Of a stretch of DNA of 64,000 nt, positions 37,123 to 49,404 are shown piece after piece (the stretch's first letter is position 1; every line of letters begins with the position of its first letter). Location of the stretch: NCBI RefSeq assembly GCF_016306625.1, contig NZ_JACOII010000006.1, positions 62,001 through 126,000 of the forward strand. The letters run 5' to 3'. The notes beneath the pieces were generated by a model that saw nothing but the letters and a program-made list of their open reading frames with translations, ran no database searches and was not told the DNA's origin. Made by a program: the position numbers and the translations under genes. The stretch is from Xenorhabdus lircayensis. Lineage in GTDB: Bacteria > Pseudomonadota > Gammaproteobacteria > Enterobacterales > Enterobacteriaceae.

Positions 37123-40100
37123 AAAATGCGGCGCAAATTGTCAGTGATGCTTTAGAACAAGGAATTACCTTGTTTGTTGTTAATAACAAATTGAAATATA
37201 AAACCAAACGCGACAGTATTCCGCCAGAACTACTCAGTGAATGGAAAAGCCATAAACAAGAGTTGATCGATTTCCTTAATCAAATCGATTCAAATGGGTC
37301 GCAATTTATCCCGCGTTATGACAGTGCAGCGCATTATCCGCTTTCATTCGCCCAACAACGTTTGTGGTTCATTGATCAACTGACTGAAGGTAGCCCCCAG
37401 TACAACTGTACAGAGGATTTCAGATTTCGGGAGCCGATCAAACTTAAGGCGTTTGAATTAGCGGTTAAGGCACTGCTTGAACGTCATGAAGCGTTGCGTA
37501 CTCATTTTAATGTCATTGATAACGAGCCTCGGCAATTTATTGTCACAGACTACAACTTACCCATTACATTGCATGATCTATCGGCACTCCCTGAAACCGA
37601 AAAAGAACATCAGGTTAAGCAATTGGGGTCAATAGAAGAAGGCACAGCCTTTAATCTCAGCACAGAGCTGATGTTGCGCATTTTGCTCATAAAATTGGCA
37701 AAAAATGATTATGTCATTATTTATACGATGCACCATATCGCCTGTGATGGTTGGTCGATGGCAATATTTCTCAGTGAACTCATCACCTTATATCGGGCTT
37801 ATTGCCGAGGTGAAGAGGATCCGCTGCCACCGCTGAAAATTCAGTATTCTGATTATGCCCAATGGCAACGGCACTGGCTGCAAGGCGATCTCCTAGAAAA
37901 ACAACGGACTTACTGGCAGAACCAATTATCGGGCATTACGCCACTCCACCGCTTTCCATTAGATAATCCACGCCCTGAAAAATTACATTTAGAAGGACGT
38001 ATTCATGCGCAGCGTATCTCAAAAAGCCTGACACAAGGAATCAAGGCGCTGTGCACTAAACATGAAGTGACTTTATTCATGTTTTTGGAAACAGCGTTTG
38101 CCGTACTGCTCAGTCGCTACAGTAATGAAAAGGATATTTTGGTTGGAGCCGCAATTGCGGGGAGACAGCATCGCGACATTGAATCCTTAATCGGCTTTTT
38201 CGTCAATTCATTGGTTATCCGGACGGACTTATCCGGACAACCCACCTTTAGTGAATTATTAAAACAAAACAGCCGCACCATTCTGGATGCCTACGCACAT
38301 CAAGACCTGCCGTTTGAGATGTTGGTGGAAAAAATCAGTCCAGAGCGAAACTTAAATTACAACCCCATATTCCAGATCATCTTTGCTGTTCAGAACAACC
38401 AGCGGGATACGACGCTAGAACAGAACAATAGTATTGAATTTGAGGAGCGCCCACTTCGGACTACCCGATTTGATTTGGAAGTCCATGTTTATGAGGAAGA
38501 AAAGGAAGGTGAACTATCTATTTTATGGATTTATAACACTAGCCTGTTTAACAGCGCCACTATTGACCGATTACTCGCCAATTATGGCGCCTTGCTTACC
38601 AGCATCATTGAGATGATGAATCACTCTGTAGAGCCGTCCGTCCATGACATTCCACTTTTGGCCGACACTGAAAAACACACGTTACTGCATGGGTGGAATG
38701 GACCACAGGATCACTACCAACGCGGGGGCTGTTTCCATGAATTGTTTGAAGAGCAGGCGGCGCGAAGCCCCGAAAAAACTGCGCTGGTTTTTGGCGACAG
38801 CACTCTCAGCTATCGGGCATTAAATGAACAGGCCAACCAGCTCGCACATTACCTAATCGAACAAGGTATCCAACCCGATACGTTGGTTGCGATTTGCCTT
38901 CCGCGGTCACTACGGGCGTTTGTGGCACTGCTGGGTATTCTTAAAGCGGGTGGAGCTTATGTCCCTCTGGATGCCACTTATCCGAAAGCGCGTCTTCAAT
39001 ACATGCTGGAGCACAGTGGAGCAAAATTCATTCTGACCGAAACACATCTGATAGAAAAACTGCCCATCAGCCAGCAAAACGTCATCTGTCTGGATATTGA
39101 CGCGATACAGCTATATGTGCAAAACATGCCAACAGACAATATTGCTGAACACACATTGCCCCTGACCGAAAATCATTTGGCCTATGTCATTTATACCTCA
39201 GGCTCCACGGGCAAACCGAAGGGCGCAATGCTGGAGCATAAGGGCTGGGTCAATCTGGCGCTCTCGCAGTCAACCTTATTTGGCGCTGATTCACACAGCC
39301 GGGGATTACAGTTTGCTTCCTGGAGCTTTGATGCCACGATTTTAGAAATTTCGATGACCCTGGCTTATGGCGCAACCCTGTATTTGATTTCAGAAACGCA
39401 ACAACGTTCCCCTGAACTGCTGGATGCCATAGTTGAAAAACACCAGATCACGCATGCGGTATTGCCACCAGCTCTGTTGCCTCATCTGGATTTCAACAAA
39501 TGGCGCACCGTTTCCACCCTGCTGTTAGCGGGGGAAGCCGTGACACCCCAAATTGCAGCCCATTGGTCACAGGGTAGAAAACTGTTCAATGTATACGGTC
39601 CAACAGAGTGCACATCCATTGTCACCACAGGCCTGTTAACGGGGGAGCGAATTACGATAGGGAAACCGTTACCAAACACTGTGGTTCGTATTCTGGATCC
39701 CGACGGTAATCTGGTGCCCATTGGCGTTATAGGGGAGTTGTATCTTGGAGGTATTCAATTGGCTCGTGGTTATTTGAATGCACCAGAAATGACAGAAAGG
39801 CAATTTATTCTTGATCCATTCAATACAAGTCCTGAAAACAATAAGTTGTACCGCACTGGCGATTTAGTTCGTTGGACTCCCGATGGTTTATTGGAGTTTA
39901 TTGGCCGCATGGATTCTCAGGTCAAAATTCGCAGCCATCGCATAGAGCTGGGGGAAATTGAGGCGGTTCTGGCCAGTCAGGATGCCTTGAGCAATGCTGC
40001 CGTGATTAATTATGGTCATGATAGTGAAGATAAAAAACTGATTGCTTACGTGTGTCCCAGCGTAGACTGGCTAGCTGAAAAAGCGGCGGCATTAAATGCC

Positions 40101-41804
40101 GAGTATCTTGAAAGCTGGACAGAAGTCTTTGATGAACAATACCGCCACAATACAGAAAATGCCCAAACCGAAAGCATGAACAATACAATGGCATTAAATA
40201 CAATGGCATTAGATAGTGATTTTGGCGGTTGGGTGAACAGCTATACCGAGCAGCCGACTGCCCTAGACCAAATGGAAGAATGGCGTACGGGAACCCTGAA
40301 CCGGATTGAAACCCTGCATCCCCGCCGTTTACTGGAGATCGGCTGTGGTACAGGATTACTGCTGTATCGCTATGCTGAACAGTGTGAATCAGTGCTGGCT
40401 ACAGATATCTCCGCTGAAATTTTGGCTCGGCATCAGCAAATCCTGCAACAACGTGGCTGGACGCATGTTCAGCTAAGAAAGGGAGATGCACTCAATATTG
40501 GGACTCTCACTCCTGATGAATTCGATACTGTTGTCATTAACTCTGTCGTTCAATATTTCCCCAATATTCAATATCTGGACAAAGTGCTGGAACAGTTACT
40601 GCCGGCTGTTGAAGTGGGAGGGAAAATCTTACTGGGCGATATCCGCAACTTAGATCTGTTAACTGCACATATCACAGTCATAGAACAAAGCCGCCTAAAC
40701 GGACAGCGTATCCAAGTGGGCACACTGGCAAACCGCATTCAGCGTCGTTTACAGCAAGAGGAGGAATTTTTAATCAGCCCAACTTATTTTGCCCAATTAC
40801 CGGAACGTTACCCTGAGATTAGCCGAGTTGATATTCTGGTCAAACGCGGGGTGGGTGACAATGAAATGTTACGCTACCGGTATGACGTCATACTGCATAA
40901 AAGAGGTAAAAATTCAGGACATGGCAGCGAATTTGCCTCTAATTGGTACAATTTCGAAACACTGGAGAATTTGCGTACTCAGCTACAAACGAGGGCAGAT
41001 GACACATTTGGTGTTTCAGGTATTCCTAATGCCCGCGTCAAAGAGGATCTTACCTTGGCTGAGGGGTTACGCCACTGGTCGGCAGAACAGTTGGTATCTT
41101 TACCTGAACTGTCGGGCAGTTTCTCCCCGCAAGCGGCAGAGCAGGTTCAGGCATTTGAATCCTTACTTCAATATGCAGAACAATGCGGCTATCAGTGTGG
41201 CGTGACATGGTCACAACAGCAACCCGACTTATTGGATGTAATTTTCAGCCGTGGTGAGCTGCCACCCGTTCAGGCTCGTACTGGTTACAGTCAAACCCAT
41301 TTGACCAACTATCCCCAAATCTCGGCCATTAGCGGTGAACTGTCAGAATTACTTGAATCTGCCCTGAGAAAACAACTGCCGGAATATATGGTTCCCAGCC
41401 TCTATATCCCCCTGGAGCGCATGCCGCTCTCCTTGAACAATAAAGTGGATAAGAAAGCACTACCCACTCCGAATGAAGATGATTTGCGCCGGCAGACTTA
41501 TGTCGCGCCAAGAGATGAAGTTGAGAAAAAGCTCTGTCAATTATGGCAGGGATTACTAAAAATCAGTCAGGTCGGCATTCATGACAATTTTTTCACGTTG
41601 GGCGGTCATTCACTCCAGGCGACGCGCCTGATCAGTTCGATACGTAATGAGTTGGACGTTGAAATACCATTAAGGAGTATTTTTGAGCATCCAACACTTG
41701 AGCAGTTATCACAAGTCATTACTGTTTATCTTGTCAAAGAAAGCAGAAAAAATTTCCAGGCTGAGCAAGAAACGACACAAAAACTATTGAAAGGTGATAT
41801 ATGA
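37119..41804 (+). CDS. NRPS-C: docking-C-A(MT)-T elongation protein with a divergent A core
   Basis: 1561 residues with the same architecture as NRPS-B: N-terminal docking domain ([20 protein letters not shown]), condensation with canonical HHIACDG, adenylation ([11 protein letters not shown]), N-methyltransferase ([15 protein letters not shown]), A10 NKVDKKAL, carrier LGGHSLQA, and tail [10 protein letters not shown]. The second half of the A core (about 39480-39960) differs sharply from B and D ([16 protein letters not shown]; pocket roughly DAL, A, L, A, V, S, I), while the DNA on both sides is close to theirs. This suggests a substrate-specificity swap. The A8 motif reads [12 protein letters not shown] instead of the usual [12 protein letters not shown]. 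Specificity is unassigned, probably hydrophobic. Confidence 0.94.
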   Translation: MKNAAQIVSDALEQGITLFVVNNKLKYKTKRDSIPPELLSEWKSHKQELIDFLNQIDSNGSQFIPRYDSAAHYPLSFAQQRLWFIDQLTEGSPQYNCTEDFRFREPIKLKAFELAVKALLERHEALRTHFNVIDNEPRQFIVTDYNLPITLHDLSALPETEKEHQVKQLGSIEEGTAFNLSTELMLRILLIKLAKNDYVIIYTMHHIACDGWSMAIFLSELITLYRAYCRGEEDPLPPLKIQYSDYAQWQRHWLQGDLLEKQRTYWQNQLSGITPLHRFPLDNPRPEKLHLEGRIHAQRISKSLTQGIKALCTKHEVTLFMFLETAFAVLLSRYSNEKDILVGAAIAGRQHRDIESLIGFFVNSLVIRTDLSGQPTFSELLKQNSRTILDAYAHQDLPFEMLVEKISPERNLNYNPIFQIIFAVQNNQRDTTLEQNNSIEFEERPLRTTRFDLEVHVYEEEKEGELSILWIYNTSLFNSATIDRLLANYGALLTSIIEMMNHSVEPSVHDIPLLADTEKHTLLHGWNGPQDHYQRGGCFHELFEEQAARSPEKTALVFGDSTLSYRALNEQANQLAHYLIEQGIQPDTLVAICLPRSLRAFVALLGILKAGGAYVPLDATYPKARLQYMLEHSGAKFILTETHLIEKLPISQQNVICLDIDAIQLYVQNMPTDNIAEHTLPLTENHLAYVIYTSGSTGKPKGAMLEHKGWVNLALSQSTLFGADSHSRGLQFASWSFDATILEISMTLAYGATLYLISETQQRSPELLDAIVEKHQITHAVLPPALLPHLDFNKWRTVSTLLLAGEAVTPQIAAHWSQGRKLFNVYGPTECTSIVTTGLLTGERITIGKPLPNTVVRILDPDGNLVPIGVIGELYLGGIQLARGYLNAPEMTERQFILDPFNTSPENNKLYRTGDLVRWTPDGLLEFIGRMDSQVKIRSHRIELGEIEAVLASQDALSNAAVINYGHDSEDKKLIAYVCPSVDWLAEKAAALNAEYLESWTEVFDEQYRHNTENAQTESMNNTMALNTMALDSDFGGWVNSYTEQPTALDQMEEWRTGTLNRIETLHPRRLLEIGCGTGLLLYRYAEQCESVLATDISAEILARHQQILQQRGWTHVQLRKGDALNIGTLTPDEFDTVVINSVVQYFPNIQYLDKVLEQLLPAVEVGGKILLGDIRNLDLLTAHITVIEQSRLNGQRIQVGTLANRIQRRLQQEEEFLISPTYFAQLPERYPEISRVDILVKRGVGDNEMLRYRYDVILHKRGKNSGHGSEFASNWYNFETLENLRTQLQTRADDTFGVSGIPNARVKEDLTLAEGLRHWSAEQLVSLPELSGSFSPQAAEQVQAFESLLQYAEQCGYQCGVTWSQQQPDLLDVIFSRGELPPVQARTGYSQTHLTNYPQISAISGELSELLESALRKQLPEYMVPSLYIPLERMPLSLNNKVDKKALPTPNEDDLRRQTYVAPRDEVEKKLCQLWQGLLKISQVGIHDNFFTLGGHSLQATRLISSIRNELDVEIPLRSIFEHPTLEQLSQVITVYLVKESRKNFQAEQETTQKLLKGDI

Positions 41805-44800
41805 AAAATGCTGCGCAGATTGTCAATGAAGCTTTGAGTCAGGGAATTACCCTGTTTGTTGCTGATAACCGTTTACAATATGAAACCCGTCGCGACAGCA
41901 TACCGTTAGAATTGCTCAGTGAGTGGAAACTTTATAGGCAAGAGTTGATTGAATTTCTGAACCATGTCAATTCAGAAGATGAAATGGACATACATCGGTT
42001 GCAAGATATCCAGCGTAATGGTGGTGCAGCACATTATCCGCTCTCATTTGCCCAGCAACGCCTGTGGTTCCTTGATCAACTTAATGGAGGCAGCCCCCAG
42101 TACAACTGTACAGGGGATTTCAGGCTACAGGAATTAATGAATATTAAGGCATTTGAGGCTGCCGTTAAAGCGCTGTTTGAACGCCATGAAGTATTACGTA
42201 CCCATTTTAAAACTATCGATAACGAACCACGGCAAGTTATCGTCACTGACTATGACTTGCCCATTATACACCATGATTTGTCAGCACTTTCTGAAACCGA
42301 GAGAAACCATCAGTTAAAACAACTCGGCAAAGAAGAAGAGAGTTTGGTTTTTAATCTCAGCACGGATCTGATGCTACGCGTTCGGTCAATAAAATTGGCT
42401 GAAAATGATTATGTCATTATTTATACGGTGCACCATATCGCCTGTGATGGTTGGTCAATATCGATATTTCTCAGCGAATTTCACACCTTATATCAGGCTT
42501 ATTGCCGAGGTGAAGAGGATCCGCTGCCACCATTAAAAATTCAGTATGCTGATTATGCCCAGTGGCAGCGGAACTGGCTGCAAGGCGAGATTCTGGAAAA
42601 ACAGCTGACTTACTGGCAGAACCAATTATCAGGTATTACGCCACTCCACCGCGTACTACTAGATAATCCACGTCCAGAGAGACAGAATTTCGAAGGTCGT
42701 ACTCATACACAACGTATTTCAAAGCACCTAACACAAGATATCAAGGTATTGTGTGCCAAACATAAAGTGACTTTATTCATGTTTCTGGAAACGGCTTTTG
42801 CTGTGTTGCTCAGCCGTTACAGTAATGAAAAAGATATTTTGGTTGGGACAGCACTGGCAGGAAGAACGCACCATAACATAGAATCTCTGATCGGCTTTTT
42901 CGTTAATTCATTGGTTATCCGGACGGACTTATCCGGACAGCCCACCTTCAGTGAGTTATTAAAGCAAAACAGCCGCACCATTCTGGATGCCTACGCACAT
43001 CAAGATCTGCCATTTGAAATGTTGGTGGAAAAAATCAGTCCAGAGCGAAACTTAAACCATAACCCCATATTCCAGATCATCTTTGCCGTCCAGAACAATC
43101 AGCGGAATATGACGCTGGAGCAGGATAATGTTATTGCGTTTGAAGAAAGTTCGCTTCTCACTACCCGATTTGATTTAGAAGTCCATGTTTATGAAGAGGA
43201 AAAGGAAGGTGAGCTGTCCATTGTATGGATTTCCGACACCAGCCTGTTCAATAGCGCCACCATTGACCGATTACTCGCCAATTATGAAACCTTGCTGACC
43301 GGCATTGTTGACGCGATGAACCATCGCATTGGCACTGAACCTTCCGTCCATGAGATCCCACTCTTGGCCGATACCGAAAAACACACCTTACTGAATGAGT
43401 GGAATGGGCTACAGGATCACCGCCACCGTGGGCGCTGTTTCCATGAACTGTTTGAAGCGCAGGTGGCGCAGAACCCCGAAAAAACTGCGCTGGTTTTTGG
43501 CGACAACGTTCTGAGCTATCGGGCATTGAATGAGCAGGCCAACCAGCTCGCACACTATCTGATCGGACAAGGCATCAAACCAGAAACACTGGTCGCGCTC
43601 TGTATTCCCCGTTCATTGCAGGCGGTCGTGGCACTGCTCGGCATTCTTAAAGCCGGCGGGGCTTATGTGCCGTTAGATCCCGGTTACCCGAAAGCACGCC
43701 TCCAATACATGCTGGAGCATAGCGGAGCCGGGCTCATTCTGACTGCAACGCATCTGACAGAAAAATTGCCTATCAGCCAGCAAAACGTCATCTGTCTGGA
43801 TACCGATGCCGTACAGTCATACCTGCAAAATTTGCCGATGACGAATATTACCGATCGCCCCTTGCCCCTGACTGAAAATCATCTGGCCTATGTCATTTAT
43901 ACCTCCGGCTCTACAGGTAAACCCAAAGGTGCAATGCTGGAGCACAAGGGTTGGGTGAATCTGGCACTTTCGCAAGCGGCCCTGCTTGAAATTAATGCAA
44001 ACACGCGGGGGTTACAGTTTTCCTCCTGGAGCTTTGATGCGACTCAGTTTGAACTGGCTATGACACTGGCGCACGGTGCAACGCTGTATTTAATTTCAGA
44101 AACACAGCAACGTTCCCCTGAGCTACTTGATGCCATTGTTGAACAACATCAATTAACACATGCGCTTCTTCCCCCCGCTTTATTGCCACATTTAACCCAA
44201 GAGAAATGGCGTTCATTGACGACATTGATTGTCGGAGGGGAAGCCATTTCTCCCGATATTGCAATGCAGTGGATGCAGGGCAGGCAATTATTCAATGCGT
44301 ACGGCCCGACAGAAACCACGGTTTGTGTGGCGATGGCACCATTGTTGAGTGAGAAAATCACCATTGGTAAACCTTTAAATAATATTACCGTCCACATTCT
44401 TGATACCAATGACCATATTGTGCCCATCGGCGTTGAAGGGGAACTGTGTATCGGCGGGGCCCAGCTGGCGCGGGGTTATTTACATGACCCCGAAATGAGC
44501 GCCAAGAAATTTATCCTTGATCCGATGGACGGTGCCCATCCCCGGCGTTTATACCGCACGGGGGATTTAGCGCGTTGGTCATCAGATGGCAATCTGGAAT
44601 TTATTGGCCGCATTGATTCTCAAGTTAAGGTCAGAGGCTACCGGATAGAGCTGGGGGAAATTGAGGCGGCTTTGACCGGAAATGACATTTTAAGCAACGC
44701 TGCTGTGATCACTTATGGTCATGATAGTGAGGATAAAAAACTGATTGCTTATGTCAGCCCCACCGCGGGTTGGTTGGCCGAAAGAGCCGCGGCATGTAAT

Positions 44801-47800
44801 GCGGATTATCTTGAAAGCTGGACAGAAATCTTTGATGAACAATACCGTCAGGGAACGACCGAAAATGTCGATCTTGGCATTATCACTGATAAAAGCCAAC
44901 CAGAGAGTGATTTCGGTGGCTGGATGAACAGTTATACCGAACAACCCATTGCCCTCGACCAGATGGAAGAGTGGCGGGCAGGGACTCTGCACAGGATCAG
45001 GGCTTTCAAGCCTCGGCGCTTACTGGAGATTGGTTGTGGTACAGGATTGCTGTTGTATTGCTATGCTGAACAGTGTGAATCGGTGTTGGCCACTGATATT
45101 TCGGCGGAGGTTTTGGCCCGGCATCAGCAAATCCTGCAACAACGCGGCTGGGCACATGTGCAGTTAAGAAGGGGAGATGCGCTCAACTTTGGGACACTGA
45201 CCACCGGCGAATTCGATACCGTAATCATTAACTCCGTCGTCCAATATTTCCCCAATATTCAATATCTGAACAAAGTGCTGGAACAGTTAATATCGGCTGT
45301 TGAAGCGGGGGGGAAAATTCTGCTGGGCGATATCCGGAATTTAGATTTGTTAACCGCACATATTACGGCTATAGAGCAAAGCCGTTTGAATGGACAACGT
45401 ATTGAAGTTGGTGCACTGGCAAACCGCATTCAGCGACGCTTACAACAAGAGCCGGAATTTTTGCTCAGTCCGACCTATTTTTCCCAATTGCCGGCGCGTT
45501 ATCCTGAGATCAGCCGGGTTGATATTCTGGTCAAACGCGGCATTGGTGACAATGAAATGCTGCGTTATCGTTATGATGTCATATTGCATAAAAGAGACGA
45601 AAATGCGAGATCTGGTAATGATCTGCCCTTGTCCTGGTACGATTTTACGTCCCTTGAAACCCTGCGCAATTTGTTACAGATAGGGGCAGACGACACATTT
45701 GGTGTTTCTGGTATTCCCAATGCCCGCGTCAAAGAGGATCTTGCCTTGGCTGAGGGGCTACGCCACTGGTCGGCAAATCAGGTGATAATCCCACCAGAAT
45801 ATACAGACAACTTCTCCCCAGAGGCGACAGAGCAGACTCAGGCATTTGAATCCCTGCTTCAATATGCGGAACAATGTGGTTATCAGTGTGGCGTGACATG
45901 GTCACAACAGCAACCCGACTTATTGGATGTAATTTTCAGCCGTGGCGAACTACCACCCGTGCAGGCGTGTACTGGTTACAGTCAAACCTATTTAGCCAAC
46001 TATCCCCAAATATCAGCTATTGGCAGTGAACTTTCAGAGCTACTCGAATCAGATCTGAAAAAACAACTGCCTGAATATATGGTTCCCAATCTCTATATTC
46101 CTCTGGAGCGGATGCCGCTTACCTTGAACAATAAAGTGGATAAAAAAGCGCTGCCTGTTCCAGATGAAAATGACTTGCATCGGCAGAGTTATGTTGCACC
46201 GAGAAATGAAGTTGAGAAAAAGCTTTGTCAGTTATGGCAAGAGCATTTGAAAATCAACGAAATTGGCATTCACGATAATTTCTTTGCACTAGGCGGTCAT
46301 TCACTTTTGGCGGTTAAAATTACAGCATCCATCAAAAACGCATTAACCGATAATTTCACCATGCACCAACTATTTACGAATCCGACCATTGCACAAGTTG
46401 CACATGTGATCTGTAACGCTAAAAAGTATGAAATACCTACGGATGAATCAGAACAAAATATATCTGATGGCAGAATACCTATTTCTTATTGTCAGAAGAT
46501 ATTTTGGTCTTTTGTTCAAGAAAATGTGTTGGAAGACAGCTTTCATGCGCCAGTTACTTTGCTGATGAACGGAAAACTGGATCGCAGTGCATTGGAAAAA
46601 AGTTTGAATACTATTCTAGAGCAACATGAAAGTTTACGTTTTAAATTTTATCAAGAAAATGGACAGATTTTCGTGCAGCCTAACAACAACATGAAAATAA
46701 ATTTACAAATTATCGAATTGCTGCCAAGAGGAATGGAAAAAGAACAGCTTATTATTGAAATCAAAAAACTCTGGGAAGAAAAACTGAGAACGCCTTTTGA
46801 TATTTATAATGGCCCATTAATCAGGACATTCCTAATACCCATTTCGGAAACAAATTCTGTATTACTTATTGATATTCATCATATTGTTTTCGATGGTTGG
46901 TCATCCTATATCATTATGGATGAACTTCGTAAATCGTATGCCGCTTATTCACAAAATAAAGAGCCTATTCTGCCTCCAGTTGCTATGAAATATTCGGATT
47001 ACGCCTATGATTTGCAGAGGCGTCATAAAACTGAAGAATATCAAAAACAGATGAAATTCTGGCAAAAACAATTTTCTGATGTGAATATGGGACACGTTTT
47101 TCCGATTGATTTCAGCAAACATTTGGCTTCAAAATATCGATTTAATGTCCGTCGCATCAATATACCTCATTCATTGACTAAAGCCGTTTCACAATATTGC
47201 GAAACTAACAATATCACGCCTTATATGCTATTTATGGCTCTGTTCCATACTTGTCTTTTTATGCATTCGGGTGAATCACAGCATATTGTTACCTCTCCAC
47301 AAGCTGACCGTTCTAGCATGGAAAGTCATCAAACAGTAGGGATGTTTTTGAATGCCTTAATAGTAAAATCAACGATCAGTAAAGAGATGAGCCTGCATGA
47401 TATCATTAAACAGATCAGTCAGTTTATCTATAGTGCTTTGGGGAACTTAGATATTCACATGTCCGCAGTTATTGATACTGTGGGAAAAAAGGTGAGGGAT
47501 GCCATCTTCAACGTTATCTTTAACTATGCGGATGCCTCAAATCTCTTTGACTCTGTAGATGTATCAAGTGATGAAAAATTATCCACCACAAATCTTAATA
47601 TGGAATTGATAAATATCGATCCCGTTCCTTTCCAGTCACTCGGGATAAACCTCATAAACATACCACAAAATATCATGTGTGAGATTAGTTATAATCCAGA
47701 GCTGTATAGCGAAGAAGTTGTTGACAATCTGACCAAACATTATGAACAACTATTGAATGTTATTACATCCGGTCAGGAAAAAGAAAATATCAGTCGATTT

Positions 47801-47809
47801 TATGACTAA
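41801..47809 (+). CDS. NRPS-D: docking-C-A(MT)-T-C, terminal protein with releasing condensation domain
   Basis: 2002 residues. Docking domain ([20 protein letters not shown]), condensation (HHIACDG), adenylation ([11 protein letters not shown]; same pocket as NRPS-B), N-methyltransferase ([15 protein letters not shown]), A10 NKVDKKAL and carrier ([10 protein letters not shown]). The carrier differs from A-C from about 46230 on and is followed by a second condensation domain (about residues 1555-1990) with intact HHIVFDGWS. There is no thioesterase and no donor docking tail, so the line ends here. In rhabdopeptide/xenortide systems such a terminal C domain releases the peptide by coupling to a free amine such as phenylethylamine, tyramine or tryptamine; that role is inferred here. 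Confidence 0.94.
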   Translation: MKNAAQIVNEALSQGITLFVADNRLQYETRRDSIPLELLSEWKLYRQELIEFLNHVNSEDEMDIHRLQDIQRNGGAAHYPLSFAQQRLWFLDQLNGGSPQYNCTGDFRLQELMNIKAFEAAVKALFERHEVLRTHFKTIDNEPRQVIVTDYDLPIIHHDLSALSETERNHQLKQLGKEEESLVFNLSTDLMLRVRSIKLAENDYVIIYTVHHIACDGWSISIFLSEFHTLYQAYCRGEEDPLPPLKIQYADYAQWQRNWLQGEILEKQLTYWQNQLSGITPLHRVLLDNPRPERQNFEGRTHTQRISKHLTQDIKVLCAKHKVTLFMFLETAFAVLLSRYSNEKDILVGTALAGRTHHNIESLIGFFVNSLVIRTDLSGQPTFSELLKQNSRTILDAYAHQDLPFEMLVEKISPERNLNHNPIFQIIFAVQNNQRNMTLEQDNVIAFEESSLLTTRFDLEVHVYEEEKEGELSIVWISDTSLFNSATIDRLLANYETLLTGIVDAMNHRIGTEPSVHEIPLLADTEKHTLLNEWNGLQDHRHRGRCFHELFEAQVAQNPEKTALVFGDNVLSYRALNEQANQLAHYLIGQGIKPETLVALCIPRSLQAVVALLGILKAGGAYVPLDPGYPKARLQYMLEHSGAGLILTATHLTEKLPISQQNVICLDTDAVQSYLQNLPMTNITDRPLPLTENHLAYVIYTSGSTGKPKGAMLEHKGWVNLALSQAALLEINANTRGLQFSSWSFDATQFELAMTLAHGATLYLISETQQRSPELLDAIVEQHQLTHALLPPALLPHLTQEKWRSLTTLIVGGEAISPDIAMQWMQGRQLFNAYGPTETTVCVAMAPLLSEKITIGKPLNNITVHILDTNDHIVPIGVEGELCIGGAQLARGYLHDPEMSAKKFILDPMDGAHPRRLYRTGDLARWSSDGNLEFIGRIDSQVKVRGYRIELGEIEAALTGNDILSNAAVITYGHDSEDKKLIAYVSPTAGWLAERAAACNADYLESWTEIFDEQYRQGTTENVDLGIITDKSQPESDFGGWMNSYTEQPIALDQMEEWRAGTLHRIRAFKPRRLLEIGCGTGLLLYCYAEQCESVLATDISAEVLARHQQILQQRGWAHVQLRRGDALNFGTLTTGEFDTVIINSVVQYFPNIQYLNKVLEQLISAVEAGGKILLGDIRNLDLLTAHITAIEQSRLNGQRIEVGALANRIQRRLQQEPEFLLSPTYFSQLPARYPEISRVDILVKRGIGDNEMLRYRYDVILHKRDENARSGNDLPLSWYDFTSLETLRNLLQIGADDTFGVSGIPNARVKEDLALAEGLRHWSANQVIIPPEYTDNFSPEATEQTQAFESLLQYAEQCGYQCGVTWSQQQPDLLDVIFSRGELPPVQACTGYSQTYLANYPQISAIGSELSELLESDLKKQLPEYMVPNLYIPLERMPLTLNNKVDKKALPVPDENDLHRQSYVAPRNEVEKKLCQLWQEHLKINEIGIHDNFFALGGHSLLAVKITASIKNALTDNFTMHQLFTNPTIAQVAHVICNAKKYEIPTDESEQNISDGRIPISYCQKIFWSFVQENVLEDSFHAPVTLLMNGKLDRSALEKSLNTILEQHESLRFKFYQENGQIFVQPNNNMKINLQIIELLPRGMEKEQLIIEIKKLWEEKLRTPFDIYNGPLIRTFLIPISETNSVLLIDIHHIVFDGWSSYIIMDELRKSYAAYSQNKEPILPPVAMKYSDYAYDLQRRHKTEEYQKQMKFWQKQFSDVNMGHVFPIDFSKHLASKYRFNVRRINIPHSLTKAVSQYCETNNITPYMLFMALFHTCLFMHSGESQHIVTSPQADRSSMESHQTVGMFLNALIVKSTISKEMSLHDIIKQISQFIYSALGNLDIHMSAVIDTVGKKVRDAIFNVIFNYADASNLFDSVDVSSDEKLSTTNLNMELINIDPVPFQSLGINLINIPQNIMCEISYNPELYSEEVVDNLTKHYEQLLNVITSGQEKENISRFYD
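43490..43686 (+). repeat. 197-bp tract identical between NRPS-B and NRPS-D (copy 2)
   Basis: Second copy of the identical tract at 34114-34310. Similarity between the two genes continues on both sides with scattered differences. Confidence 0.85.
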
Positions 47810-47839
47810 GTCCTTTTAAGGAATAAATAGGGGGGCCTC

Positions 47840-48112
47840 ATGGATGAGGCGAATATGAAGACATTAGCGCTCATGGCATTAGAGTATTTTCATAAAGAAG
47901 GATTGTATGTCAGCGTTAATAATATAAACGGTATTACCCAGTACAAATAAAGACTGAGAAAGTAAAAACGGGAAAATACCCTATTTTCCATGATACATTA
48001 CGTGCTTTTATTCCTATTCTTATACCATGAAATAAAAAGATTCAGCGTTCCTCCCCAGAAAATACCGTCAAGAACGCCACTTAGTGTGGCCGAACAGCAG
48101 ATTATAATGTAA
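47840..48112 (+). pseudogene. Possible relic of a fifth NRPS gene (docking domain and C1 motif)
   Basis: Thirty bases after NRPS-D, a GGGGGG site precedes an ATG opening 36 codons (47840-47950). The peptide has MK, then EYFHKEGLYVSVNN and ITQYK, which loosely follows the docking-domain pattern of NRPS-B to D (MK...EAL.QGITLFV.DN.LQY). In the same frame, after two stops, the sequence reads KIPSRTPLSVAEQQIIM, which resembles the condensation-domain start [11 protein letters not shown]. The spacing between the two is about 43 codons, near the roughly 50 of the intact genes. A GCCTCAT/ATGAGGC hairpin overlaps the start codon. This is suggestive only and may be chance. Confidence 0.3.
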
Positions 48113-48143
48113 TGAATGTAGCAACACTGGCTGGATACTTGAC

Positions 48144-48266
48144 ATGGCTGTCATAATAAATTTGCTCACAAAAGTAATCACAATCAGCGTCAACGGAGTT
48201 CCCACCACAGTGAATGAAGGCATAGCGTTCAGCGATGTCTGTTCGCTGGACAGGCATCATTCCTAG
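48144..48266 (+). other. Short unidentified ORF, faintly ubiquitin-like
   Basis: A 40-codon frame containing KVITISVNGVPTTVNEGIAF then SDVCSL. The VNG-x-P...ISF-x-DV pattern is loosely reminiscent of the first strands of bacterial multi-ubiquitin domains. It stops abruptly and has no good ribosome site, so at most it is a gene fragment. It sits in the scrap zone between the NRPS operon and the ter remnant. Confidence 0.2.
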
Positions 48267-48271
48267 GTGGA

Positions 48272-48406
48272 ATGAATCATGATGAATTTTGGGCAGCGAA
48301 ACTCCTCCGTCCATACTTGCGCGAACAGCTTGAGCGTGAAGTACAGGAACTGATGGAAAGATATCTGCATCCTATATCTTTCAGACAATCGCCTCCGCTT
48401 TTATAA
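48272..48406 (+). other. Short unidentified ORF before a terminator
   Basis: A 44-codon frame encoding a charged helical peptide, FWAAKLLRPYLREQLEREV, then QELMERYLHP. An AGGTGG sits too close to the ATG, so this is probably the tail of a lost gene; the frame is open back to 48218. A strong terminator follows directly, which supports it being a real gene end. I do not recognise the family. Confidence 0.3.
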
Positions 48407-48410
48407 AGAT

Positions 48411-48433
48411 AAACCGGCTAGGCCGGTTTTTTT
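48411..48433 (+). terminator. Intrinsic terminator
   Basis: An 8-bp stem AAACCGGC / GCCGGTTT with a 3-nt loop, followed by TTTT on the plus strand. It ends transcription of the scrap zone, and possibly of the NRPS operon, before the convergent terF remnant. Confidence 0.85.
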
Positions 48434-48440
48434 CTGATGT

Positions 48441-49403
48441 TCAGCGCAGTATCCGCTTCGTCTTGGCTTCATTTAACCAGTCCCTGAACTCAGCAAGCAG
48501 CATGTCGTACAAAAACTCATCCGAGATGCTATCAAAGTTGTCGATCGGGAAGAAATGGGTATTGTCTATCAGGCGATCGGTAAATGAATCCAGCTTTTCC
48601 AGAATGCCGTAATTGCTGCCTCCAAGACCCACGTATTTCCAAAAAATCGGTAGCTGGGCTGATTCCCGGATGGCTTCTTTAATGAGGCGCGTTTTGTTGA
48701 TTCCTCCATCAGTAATGAAAACAACAAATACCGGCTCCTGAGAATCCTTGAAGTACTGGATTATTTCTTTCATGACAGGCGGTTCATTGTTCGTTCCGCC
48801 CAGCCCGGGCAAGATCTCAAACATCCCCTTCTTGTCTGTCTTCTGAAGGTTTTCGATGTAACCATTCAGGTTCTGAAGAGTGACATCCTCATACTTACGA
48901 TGCCGCTCGCCAAATCCCCACATATCCATTGAGCCATCATCGTCGAACTGCACCGCCAGCGCCGCAATGCGTTCAAGTACCTTTTGGACATTACCCTGCT
49001 TAAACTGGCGCATCATTGAACCAGATGCATCAAGAACAAACGCGACTTTGGCCGTCACGTCACTGAGGCGGTGTTTCTCAAGACTGACTTTGATTGGCTT
49101 GGCGAGATTGACAAGTTGTGGAGCCATAGTCTGAAGTTTCTTTTCAAGGCTGACAGTAGACGTCGGAGCTGGTGGCTGAGGCGGGGTCGGTGTGGTTTGC
49201 GGATCCTGCTCTACATCAACCCCAAAGTTCATCGCTAACGGTGCAAGGCCACCATTGAAGCCCTGACCCAGAGCTCTGATCTTCCACTGTCCCTGATGCC
49301 GGTAAATCTGGATGAGGATTAATGCTTTCTCCATCCGACCATTCAGCGGAACATTAAAACGGAAACCAGCGGCATCTACGGTCAGCTGCGTCAGGCCAGC
49401 AGG
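48441..49403 (-). pseudogene. terF: terF, N-terminally truncated (TerD tail plus VWA domain)
   Basis: The minus-strand frame is open from a TAA at 49404-49406 to the stop at 48441. It begins inside a TerD-like domain ([40 protein letters not shown]), passes a Pro-rich linker and enters a von Willebrand A domain with the MIDAS motif [10 protein letters not shown] and FITDGGI. This matches the C-terminal part of TerF of tellurite-resistance loci; roughly the first 100 residues are missing. An internal ATG at 49334 could still express the VWA part. The left edge abuts the terE terminator, which looks like a deletion junction. Confidence 0.82.
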
Positions 49404-49404
49404 T

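Noticed and set aside
48102-48314. 70-codon minus-strand frame between NRPS-D and terF
   Set aside because: No clear start site and it conflicts with plausible plus-strand fragments and the plus-strand terminator; could not be supported.
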